Of a DNA stretch of 60,570 bases, positions 53,971 to 60,570 are shown in pieces. The position numbers were made by a program, and so were the translations under genes. Position 1 is the stretch's first letter. Each line of letters begins with the position of its first letter. Under the pieces are notes generated by a model, which saw only the letters and a list, made by a program, of their open reading frames with translations, was not told the DNA's origin and made no database searches. Source of the DNA: Nocardiopsis flavescens (GTDB taxonomy: Bacteria > Actinomycetota > Actinomycetes > Streptosporangiales > Streptosporangiaceae); contig NZ_FQZK01000028.1 in the NCBI RefSeq assembly GCF_900141985.1, forward strand, positions 1-60,570, given 5' to 3'.

Positions 53971-54004
53971 AGGAGAGGGGGCCGCTCCCGCGGCCCCCTC
54001 TCCT
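53971..54004. terminator. Bidirectional terminator between toroid gene and PBP gene
   Basis: AGGAGAGGGGGCCGC pairs perfectly with GCGGCCCCCTCTCCT around a TCCC loop, a 15-bp stem between convergent genes, 12 bases after the plus-strand stop and 35 bases beyond the minus-strand stop. Confidence 0.75.
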
Positions 54005-54038
54005 CACACTCCCCCGTCGGCGGGACGGACCCGCGCGC

Positions 54039-57000
54039 TCAGTCCCCCGGGAAGGACCGGCCCTCCTCCCGGCCCGGCGGTGTGATCTCCCCGCCGTCAC
54101 CGGGATCGCCCGGACCCGGGAACTCGGGGATCTCCGGGACCTCGGGCACCTCCGGAACCTCGGGCACCTCGGGGCTCTCGGGCACCTCCGGCGTACCGGG
54201 GTCCTGCGGGGTGTCCTCGGGGACCTCCTCCACCGGCTCCTCCGGCTCCTGCGTGGAGGGGTCCGGCGCCCAGTACTGGACGGACCCGCCGAACGCCGGC
54301 TCGGGGAACTCCTCGCGCTCGTACCCCTCCATCACCCGCTGCATGTAGTCGCGCCAGATCGGCGCCGCCACACCGCCGCCGGAGATGTCGTACCCGGGGA
54401 TGCCGAAGCTCTGGTTGTTCTCGTTGTAGACGCCCACCGCCGTCGACAGCTGCGGGGTGTACCCGACGAACCAGGCCGCGACGCTGTCCGAGGTGGTACC
54501 CGTCTTGCCCGCCGCCGGGTGCGTCCAGAAGTTCGCCGCCGATCCCGTGCCGCCCTGGACGACCTGCTCCAGCGCGTACGTGACGTCCGCCGCCGTCGAC
54601 TCCTCGATGGCCTGGCGGGACTCGACCTCGGGCCGGACCTCCTCGCCCTCGGCGTTGAGGATCGACTTGATCACGTGCGTGTCCACGTGGCGGCCGCCGT
54701 TGGCGAAGGTGGCGTAGCCGCCCGCCTGGTCCAGCGGCGTCACCGTGGAGACGCCCAGCGCCAGCGTGGGCACCAGCTGGTGGTCCTCGATGCTGCCCTC
54801 GCGCAGGCCGATCGCGTACGCGGTGTCGCGCACGTTCTCGTAGCCGACCTCCATGTTGAGATCGACGAAGCCGAGGTTGTTGGAGACCCGGGTGGCCTGG
54901 ATCAGGTCCATCGGACCGCCCGGGGCGTTGCCCGCGTTCTGGATCCGCGAGCCCTCGACGTCCCGCGGCCCGCTGCCGTTGACGAAGCTGCGCAGGCTGT
55001 AGCCCTCCTCCAGGGCGGTCGCCAGGACGTACGGCTTGAACGCCGACCCGGCCTGGGCGCCGCCCAGGAGCGCGCTGTCGTACTGGTTCTCGGTGTAGTC
55101 GTGGCCGCCGTAGAACGCCATCACCTCACCGGTGGCGGGGTCCACGGTGGCCAGGCCGATGTTGACGCCCTCGGGGATGGCCTCCTGCGGGACGGCCGCC
55201 TCCACCACCTCGTAGGCGGCGTCCATCATGTCCCGGTCGAAGGTGGTGACGACCGTGTAGCCCTGCCGGTTGATCTGGTCCTCGGTGTAGCCCAGCTCCT
55301 CCAGCTCGCGCATCGCGGCCTCGTACATGTACCCGCGGTAGCCGCTCAGGTCGTTGTCCGAGCCGGGCTCGTACTCGACCGGCGCGGGGAACTCCATCGC
55401 GTCGGCCTCGGCCTGCGTGATCGCCTCCGTGGTGACCATGCCGTCGACGACGTAGCGCCAGCGCTGCTCCATCTCCGGCGTGGTGTTGACGTCGGCCTCG
55501 CCGAACGGCGTCGGCTGCTGGATGGCGGCGGCCAGGAAGGCGGCCTCCTCCGCGGTCAGCTCGTTGACGTCCTTGTCGTAGTAGGCCTGCGCGGCGGCCT
55601 GCACGCCGTAGGCCTGGCGGCCGAAGTAGATGGTGTTGAGGTACTGCTCCATCACCCACTCTTTGGACTCGCTCTGGTCGACCTTGATGGAGATGATGAT
55701 CTCCTGGATCTTCCGCGAGACCGTCTGCTCGAAGGACACGCCCTCGTAGTAGTTGCGGACCATCTGCTGGGTGATGGTGGAACCGCCCTGGACCTGCTGG
55801 CCGGTGACCGTGGACCACACCGCGCGGGTCGTGCCCCGCACGGAGACGCCCGGCTCGGTCCAGAAGCCGCGGTCCTCAGCGGAGATGACGGCCTCCACGA
55901 CGTGGGGGCCGCCCTCGGTCATCTCGTCGTAGCTGACCGGGTCGCGGTCGGTGCCGCGGTAGGCGAACTCGGTCTCCCCGTCGCCGAAGAAGAAGGTCGA
56001 GCCCTGCTCCACGGCGTCGGCCTTGGCCGCGTCGGGGACCTCGACGGTGGTGTAGAAGAACGCGAAGGCACCGCCCGCGAGGATGACCATCAGCCCGGTG
56101 GCGACCAGGAAGGTGAGCAGCAGGCGCAACCAGAGCGGCTTCTTGCGCTTGGCCTTCTTCTTGCCCTTGCCGGGGCCGCTGCCGGCCGGACCGGAGGGAC
56201 CCGCGGGGCCTCCGGGGCCCTGCGGCGGGAGTCCGCCGCCCGAGCCCGCGGAGTAGTCGGACATGCGCTGGGGCTTGGGCCACAGCGCCCCGGCCGCCGC
56301 GGCCGACTCCTCGGTGACCTCGGGCCGCGGAGCGGGCCCGGCGGCCGAGGGCATGGGACCGGTGGGCGTGCCGGTGGCAGCGCCGTCCCCGTCGCCCTCC
56401 GGGGGCAGCGGGACGTGCGTCCAGGTGGCCGCACCCGGTCCGCTCCCGGCCGGGGCCTCGGGCTCCCCGGGCCGCGGGGCGGCCTCGGAGGCGGATTCCG
56501 CGGGCTCGGCGGGCACGTCCCGCCGTTCGTCCCGCCGGGCCGCCACGGGCGGCTCGGCGGCCTCCTGAGCGGGCTCCCCGGCGGGCCCGTCCGGCGCACC
56601 GGACGCCCCGGCGTCCGCGAGGGCGCCCAGGTCGAGGGCGGCCGTGGCCGCCTCGCCGGCCTCCGGGGCCGGCTCTTCTCCGGCGGAGTCGGAGGGACCG
56701 TCCTCCGCGTCCGGCCCGCGGGGCACCGGGGCGCTGCCGCGCACACGGGTCGGCACCCGGTAGATGCCCCCGACGGTCCGGACCTCGGGTTCCCCGGGCC
56801 CCTCCTCCTCTGCGGGTGTTTCGGGCTCCTCTGCGACCGGGGTTCCGGTCACGTCCGACCCGCCGGCGGAGGATCCCGCGGCCGTCGCCGCCCCGTCCTC
56901 GCCGTCGGAGTCGAAGCCCTGCTCCGCGAGTACCTGAGCGACACGCTCACGGAAGAAGGTGCCGCTGGTCTTGAAGGTGATCGGAGCGGAGCCCTCCGGC

Positions 57001-57197
57001 TCCGCGGTGTCGTCGGCACCGGCGGGCGGGGCACCACCGGTCGCGTCCTCTCGGGTGTCGGACGGCTTTTCGGCAGAGGTGTCGTTGGTCTCCGGCGCGA
57101 CGTCCTCGTCGTGCTCGGGGCGCTGCCCATCCGCCCCGTTCGCGCCGTTCGTGCTCTCGCTCAGCTCCCCGCCCCCATGGCAAATCACGTCCGGCAC
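54039..57197 (-). CDS. Bifunctional class A penicillin-binding protein
   Basis: 1052 residues from the GTG at 57197 (AGGACGG upstream; a TTG at 57224 is possible). A very long acidic, Pro/Ala-rich cytoplasmic tail (about 360 residues) precedes one membrane helix (LWLRLLLTFLVATGLMVILAGGAF). The GT51 glycosyltransferase has AVISAEDRGFW and QGGSTITQQMVRNYY. The transpeptidase has SxxK in AGSAFKPYV, SNN in RVSNNLGF and KTG in AGKTGTTSDSVAAWF. The C-terminus carries P-E-V/S/I tripeptide repeats. Makes and crosslinks peptidoglycan at the cell surface. Confidence 0.93.
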   Translation of the reverse strand: MPDVICHGGGELSESTNGANGADGQRPEHDEDVAPETNDTSAEKPSDTREDATGGAPPAGADDTAEPEGSAPITFKTSGTFFRERVAQVLAEQGFDSDGEDGAATAAGSSAGGSDVTGTPVAEEPETPAEEEGPGEPEVRTVGGIYRVPTRVRGSAPVPRGPDAEDGPSDSAGEEPAPEAGEAATAALDLGALADAGASGAPDGPAGEPAQEAAEPPVAARRDERRDVPAEPAESASEAAPRPGEPEAPAGSGPGAATWTHVPLPPEGDGDGAATGTPTGPMPSAAGPAPRPEVTEESAAAAGALWPKPQRMSDYSAGSGGGLPPQGPGGPAGPSGPAGSGPGKGKKKAKRKKPLWLRLLLTFLVATGLMVILAGGAFAFFYTTVEVPDAAKADAVEQGSTFFFGDGETEFAYRGTDRDPVSYDEMTEGGPHVVEAVISAEDRGFWTEPGVSVRGTTRAVWSTVTGQQVQGGSTITQQMVRNYYEGVSFEQTVSRKIQEIIISIKVDQSESKEWVMEQYLNTIYFGRQAYGVQAAAQAYYDKDVNELTAEEAAFLAAAIQQPTPFGEADVNTTPEMEQRWRYVVDGMVTTEAITQAEADAMEFPAPVEYEPGSDNDLSGYRGYMYEAAMRELEELGYTEDQINRQGYTVVTTFDRDMMDAAYEVVEAAVPQEAIPEGVNIGLATVDPATGEVMAFYGGHDYTENQYDSALLGGAQAGSAFKPYVLATALEEGYSLRSFVNGSGPRDVEGSRIQNAGNAPGGPMDLIQATRVSNNLGFVDLNMEVGYENVRDTAYAIGLREGSIEDHQLVPTLALGVSTVTPLDQAGGYATFANGGRHVDTHVIKSILNAEGEEVRPEVESRQAIEESTAADVTYALEQVVQGGTGSAANFWTHPAAGKTGTTSDSVAAWFVGYTPQLSTAVGVYNENNQSFGIPGYDISGGGVAAPIWRDYMQRVMEGYEREEFPEPAFGGSVQYWAPDPSTQEPEEPVEEVPEDTPQDPGTPEVPESPEVPEVPEVPEVPEIPEFPGPGDPGDGGEITPPGREEGRSFPGD

Positions 57198-57449
57198 CGT
57201 GCCGTCCTGGTGTTTGACGCGCAACTGCCCCGGATCGGTTCAGTCAAGTCGGGCTCGAAGCGGTCTTTGGGGGGATAACGCCACCATCGCTCCGCCCCTC
57301 CCGGACACGATACCGGGCCGTAACCATGTCAAGGCCGAATCCATAACCGGGTGGTGACTTCTTACCTAAGGCTTACCCAGCGTAGGTGTGTCCGAGGGCG
57401 AATGCCGCCCGGCTCACCGGGAGAGCCGAAAATCACCCGCGGCGCGCTC

Positions 57450-58082
57450 TCAGGCGACCCGCTCCAGGACCCGCAGGGAGCCGACCGCGGCGACCTCCCG
57501 GAACCGGCCGGAGTCCAGTGCCCGCAGGTAGATGTTGTGGGGAGGACGCCCGCCGTCCGCGGGGTCGGGGAACACGTCGTGGATGACCAGGGCCCCGCCC
57601 GGGGCCACGTGCGGGCTCCAGCCGGCGTAGTCGGCCTGCGCCGCCTCCTCGCTGTGGCCCCCGTCGATGAACACCATCCCCAGCGGGGTGCCCCACACCG
57701 AGGCGACCGCGGAGGAGCGTCCGACCACGGTGATGACCTCGTCGTCCAGCCCGGCCCGGGTGAGGGTGCGGCGCAGGTGCGGGAGGGTGTCGAACTTTCC
57801 GGTCTCCCCGTCGACGAGCGTCGCGTCGTGGTACTCCCAGCCCTCCTGGTGCTCCTCGGAACCTCGGTGGTGGTCCACCGTGACGACCTTCACACCGGTG
57901 GCCCGGGCCGCGGCGCCCAGGAAGATCGTGGACTTGCCGCAGTAGGTGCCGATCTCGACGATGGGCCCGACGGGGGCGTACCGCAGCGCGGCCTCGTACA
58001 GGGCGGTGCCCTCGTCGGTGGGCATGAAGCCCTTGGCGTCCTCGGCGGCGGCGAGGAGGTCGGCGGGGATGGGAGTCGTCAT
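57450..58082 (-). CDS. Class I SAM-dependent methyltransferase (CmcI/cephalosporin hydroxylase-like)
   Basis: 210 residues. Rossmann methyltransferase: motif I VGPIVEIGTYCGKSTIFLGAAA, then VVTVDHHRGSEEHQ, and VFIDGGHSEEAAQADYAGW with the acidic metal/SAM residues, then GGALVIHDVFPDP. This resembles Methyltransf_24 and cephalosporin-hydroxylase-type proteins. ATG with GGGAGAATCC. Substrate unknown. The 140 bases between its start and the repeat region (58083-58222) hold only its promoter region. Confidence 0.88.
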   Translation of the reverse strand: MTTPIPADLLAAAEDAKGFMPTDEGTALYEAALRYAPVGPIVEIGTYCGKSTIFLGAAARATGVKVVTVDHHRGSEEHQEGWEYHDATLVDGETGKFDTLPHLRRTLTRAGLDDEVITVVGRSSAVASVWGTPLGMVFIDGGHSEEAAQADYAGWSPHVAPGGALVIHDVFPDPADGGRPPHNIYLRALDSGRFREVAAVGSLRVLERVA

Positions 58083-58222
58083 GCAGGGATTCTCCCACCG
58101 GAGGAACCCCGCCGGACGCCGGGGACCGGAGCCTGCGCGGGGGCGGGGCCCGGGGCGCAATGGCTTTTCTCCCGCCCGGGGCGCCCGGCCACTGCCGGTC
58201 AGAGGACCGCGGCCTCCACTCC

Positions 58223-58542
58223 AGGGGGTGAGAGCTCGACCGGAGTTCTCCGAAAGTCCAGCCGCTTGGGGTGGGCGGCCGGCGGAGCGTGGACCTGGCC
58301 CCGGCGCGGGCGGCAGAGCGCAGGGGCGGTGCGTTGGGCGCACGTCGCCGGTGGTGGGGGTGTCGTCCGGGGCTGGGTCGAGCAAGGCGATCCCAGCTCA
58401 GACACAGCGGCGGGAGGAATGCCCCCTGCAAAGGCTGGTGGGCGCGAGGAGCGGCCCGTACGTAGAAGCACACCCATGCCCTCCTAATGCCGTAGGGGGT
58501 GAAGCGTGCGCTGTCTCTGGGCCCCAGGCACAGCCGGTGAGC
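58223..58542. repeat. Left arm of a large imperfect inverted repeat
   Basis: This 320-base arm is repeated in reverse complement at 59657-59983 with gaps and mismatches. The outer 34 bases (58223-58256, beginning AGGGGGTGAGAGCTCGACCG) match 59950-59983 without mismatch, and 21 bases (58489-58509, GCCGTAGGGGGTGAAGCGTGC) match 59690-59710 exactly. No credible gene: long open frames here are products of GC content and repeat in several frames. Confidence 0.8.
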
Positions 58543-59024
58543 GTTAATCCATGCCCGGCTCCAGGTGGTTGACGAGGGCATACTCGGCTCCGCAGACACA
58601 CGGGGGTGAGGGCCGCGCGTACCTACCCCGCCGAGCCAGTGGGGGTTGTCCACCCGCCGGGAGTGCTCAGCCACAGCCGGGGGCATCGCTCCCACCGCAG
58701 GTCGCGCGGGGTGAGGCCGCGGGTACCTGCCCGCCGCGCAACGGGGGTTGTTCACCCGCTTTAACGCTGTGGGGGGTGGAGCGTGCCCTGTCTCTGGGCC
58801 TCCAGCAGAGCCGGTGAGCATGAAGCGGCATCCCGGCTCCAGGGGGTTGACGAGGGCACACTCGGCTCCGCGGACCATGGGGGGTGAAGGCCGCGCGTAC
58901 CTGCCCCGCCCCGCCACTGGGGTTGTCCACCCGCCGGGAGTGCTCAGCCACAGCCGGAGGGCATCGCTCCCACGCCAGGTCGCGCGGGGTGAGGCCGCGG
59001 GTACTCGCCCGGCCCGCCGCAGGG
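58494..59024. repeat. Direct repeat, two units of about 278 and 253 bp
   Basis: Unit 1 begins at 58494 and unit 2 at 58772; both carry GGGTGaAGCGTGC, CTGTCTCTGGGCC, AGCCGGTGAGC, GGTTGACGAGGGCA, ACTCGGCTCCGC, GCCGCGCGTACCT, GGTTGTCCACCCGCCGGGAG, TGCTCAGCCACAGCCGG and AGGTCGCGCGGGGTGAGG. Each includes a GGGTTGTCCACCC hairpin. A partial third module copy lies inside unit 1 (about 58710-58760). Non-coding. Confidence 0.8.
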
Positions 59025-59078
59025 GGTGTCAGGTGGCGCTCCCGCATGCTCCGCTCCAGGGGGTGAGGCGGACTTGGA

Positions 59079-59171
59079 GGTCTCCAGGACGGTCACCCGT
59101 TGGGAACGGCGGTCTGTGGTCGCGCCCGACCAGAACCTTTGGTCTCCAAGACGGTCACCGCTTGGAAAGGC
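59079..59171. repeat. Short direct repeat, 62-bp period
   Basis: GGTCTCCA(G/A)GACGGTCACC followed by a similar TTGG-AA-GGC stretch occurs at 59079-59110 and again at 59141-59171, in the centre of the repeat region. The remaining central sequence (59172-59656) is GC-rich with partial module copies and no gene I can support. Confidence 0.6.
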
Positions 59172-59656
59172 ACAGACCGGCGGAGCCGGATCCGCCCCCA
59201 CGACACGACGGGCGGCAGACGGACAGGCGAGAGCGTGGGTCGCACGTCCCGGGCGGTGGGGGTGTGCTGTCCGGGGGCGGGTCCGGGCGAGGCCTGCCCC
59301 GCCCGACCACGTGGAAAAGGAGGAAGGGTCCACCCGCACACCCGCAGTCGCTCCCGACCTCGCTTGGAACACCAACCCCAGACGCAGTAACCCGCACCCA
59401 AGCACCCTCCCGCACCACGACGGGTCGAGGCCGCGCGTGTGCGCCGCCCTCACCCCCTACGGCCCGGCTCAGCGCGATGCCCTCCCGCTGGGGCTGGCGA
59501 CTCCAGGAGGGTGAACAGCTCCGGGGCCCAGGTCGCGGTTCTCCCTCCCCAACCCCCCGTGGTGCGGCCGGCAGGTGTCCGCGGCCTTCACCCCCACGGG
59601 TTCGCGGAGGGAGGTACGCCCTCCCGAAACCCGCTGGGGTCGGGGTGGCGATTCAT

Positions 59657-59983
59657 GCTCACCGGCTGTGGCCGGGGCCCGAAGACCGTGCACGCTTCAC
59701 CCCCTACGGCGTTGGGAGGGCATGGGTGGGCTCTACGTACGGGCCGCTCCTCGCGCTCACCACCCTTTTCAGGGGGCATTCCTCCCACCCCGGGCGGCTG
59801 GGCTGGGATCGCCTCGCTCGACCCAGCCCCGGATGACACCCCCACCACCGGCGACGTGCATCGAACGCACCGCCCCAGTGGTCTGCCGTGCGCCGACTGC
59901 GCCGGGGCCAGGTCCACGCTCCGCTGGCCGCCCTTTCCACATGGCTGAGCTTTCGGAGAACTCCGGTCGAGCTCTCACCCCCT
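59657..59983. repeat. Right arm of the large inverted repeat
   Basis: Reverse complement of 58223-58542 with scattered differences (see that entry). Shared landmarks include TTCACCCCCTACGGC (59696-59710), GTACGGGCCGCTCCTCGCGC, GGGGGCATTCCTCCC and GACACCCCCACCACCGGCGACGTGC. Confidence 0.8.
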
Positions 59984-60315
59984 GCGGCCAGGGTGAGAAC
60001 GACGCTCTACGACTGGGGCCGGGATGGGAACGACACCCTCCCGCTATGGCCAGCGCCCCGGTCCACCGACCGGCTGGGGCCGACCACCCCGGTCAGGACA
60101 AAAACCACCACACCACAAACCCCGGACCGCGCACCAACAGCAGCCGACCACCCCGACCACCCCGACCACCCCGACCAAAAGAGAAAACCCTCCAGCCGGC
60201 CACCCCCACACCACACAAAAAAAGGGGGCCGCCCCAAGGACAACCCCCCACAACACACCCCAACAACAGGGAAAGCCCCCCGCCAAAAGACGAGGGGCCC
60301 TCAACCCGAAAAAAA
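59984..60315. other. Spacer downstream of the rRNA operon
   Basis: No gene. On the plus strand it is C- and A-rich, with about three to four tandem copies of the 9-mer ACCACCCCG near 60150-60177. On the minus strand this is the sequence following 5S rRNA and contains the terminator candidates. Confidence 0.5.
60217..60235 (-). terminator. rRNA operon terminator
   Basis: Read on the minus strand, GGGGC-GG-CCCCC is followed by seven T. It lies about 80 bases after the 5S gene. A second, weaker one (GAGGGCCCCTC then GTCTTTT) lies at about 60284-60301. Confidence 0.65.
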
Positions 60316-60432
60316 CCGTGGCAGCAACCTACTCTCCCACCCCACCACAGGGCAGTACCATCAGCGCAAGGAGACTTAACGACCGGGTTCGGAAAGTAAC
60401 CGGGTGTGACCCTCCCACCATAACCACCACGG
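60316..60432 (-). rRNA. rrf: 5S ribosomal RNA
   Basis: The minus strand reads CCGTGGTGGTTATGGTGGGA, then CCGGTTACTTTCCGAACCCGG, GATGGTACTGCC and GGGAGAGTAGGTTGCTGCCACGG. The terminal helix CCGTGGTGG / CTGCCACGG closes it. This is a standard actinobacterial 5S; the ends are exact to within a few bases. A run of T (7) follows the 3' end. Confidence 0.95.
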
Positions 60433-60548
60433 AAACCAACACCCACACCCCGACAACCCCCACAAACCAGAGAGCCACGAAGCAGGGAAACCAGAATCCA
60501 CCAGCTATGTGAACAACGTATGCGCGAGCACCCAATTATCTGCAGCGG
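60433..60548 (-). other. 23S-5S intergenic spacer of the rRNA operon
   Basis: 116 bases between the 23S 3' end and 5S on the minus strand. It is G/T-rich on that strand, with no tRNA. Confidence 0.8.
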
Positions 60549-60570
60549 ACAAGCCCTCGGCCTATTAGTA
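60549..60570 (-). rRNA. rrl: 23S ribosomal RNA, 3' end (partial)
   Basis: The minus strand begins TACTAATAGGCCGAGGGCTTG, the conserved 3' end of actinobacterial 23S rRNA (TGGTACTAATAGGCCGAGG). The rest of the gene lies beyond the window; the exact 3' end is uncertain by several bases. Confidence 0.9.

Noticed and set aside
58223..59983. A possible CRISPR array because of recurrent short repeats
   Set aside because: Repeat units are not of constant length, spacers are themselves repeated, arms are inverted, and no cas genes are present.
57433..60399. Long open frames on both strands through the repeat region (e.g. 58748-59836 plus, 57433-58917 minus)
   Set aside because: They overlap each other, give Arg/Pro/Gly/Ala-rich peptides that repeat in several frames, lack ribosome sites and match no family; high GC removes stop codons.

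Overview
The window is chromosomal DNA from a high-GC actinomycete. Support comes from the very GC-rich codon use, frequent GTG and TTG starts, actinobacterial gene families (DUF4429, DUF3618, a CsbD/Asp23/AmaP stress operon, a KstR-like TetR, NrtR), a tandem glycine riboswitch before gcvT, and actinobacterial 5S and 23S rRNA ends. A Nocardiopsis-like or other Streptosporangiales/Streptomycetales genus fits, but this is inference from gene style only.

Layout. 1-310: 3' end of a transposase gene. 319-4034 (minus): PP2C phosphatase with receiver domain, CHASE3 histidine kinase and a small response regulator. 4393-5898: heme oxygenase behind a candidate iron box, then a TetR regulator. 6030-13815: housekeeping and accessory enzymes (DEDDh exonuclease, asparaginase, FAD reductase, prolyl aminopeptidase, DUF4429 protein, acyl-CoA synthetase). 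14003-15061: DAHP synthase. 15124-15954: lipoprotein resembling a class D beta-lactamase but lacking its catalytic motifs. 16118-20785: glycine/serine module (glycine riboswitch, gcvT, gcvH, glyA, sdaA).

20816-24006 is a compact, lower-GC insert between housekeeping genes: a HEPN (Abi-like) protein, an HTH-fused HsdM-type adenine methylase and a half-size HsdS subunit, with its own promoter and palindrome and no HsdR. This is the best candidate for an under-described defence system. 24622-27598 (minus) is a seven-gene envelope/general-stress operon (csbD, Asp23 family, DUF6286, AmaP). 27878-39748: purU, a PLP amino-acid deaminase, a CDP-alcohol phosphatidyltransferase, Bcp, a tRNA with Leu(UAG) features but a short variable loop, a Ser/Thr kinase, an M16 peptidase pair, a lipoprotein and SppA.

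40688-44230 (minus) is an OpuC-type osmoprotectant ABC operon behind a close match to an actinobacterial SigB-type promoter. 45178-47052: nrtR and nadA, divergent around a candidate operator. 47190-48617: a membrane-tethered sigma-factor-like protein. 48653-50732: a KstR-like TetR and an MBL hydrolase, divergent around a 14-bp KstR-like palindrome. 50832-53959: a GT4 glycosyltransferase, a methyltransferase (CTG start) and an alpha/alpha-toroid protein in one operon. 54039-57197: a bifunctional PBP. 57450-58082: a methyltransferase.

58223-59983 holds no credible gene. It is a mosaic of direct repeats (about 278 bp period) inside imperfect inverted arms of about 320 bp, lying just downstream of an rRNA operon whose terminator, 5S gene and 23S 3' end (all minus strand) close the window. 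Annotation is by reading alone; start codons flagged as uncertain should be treated so.
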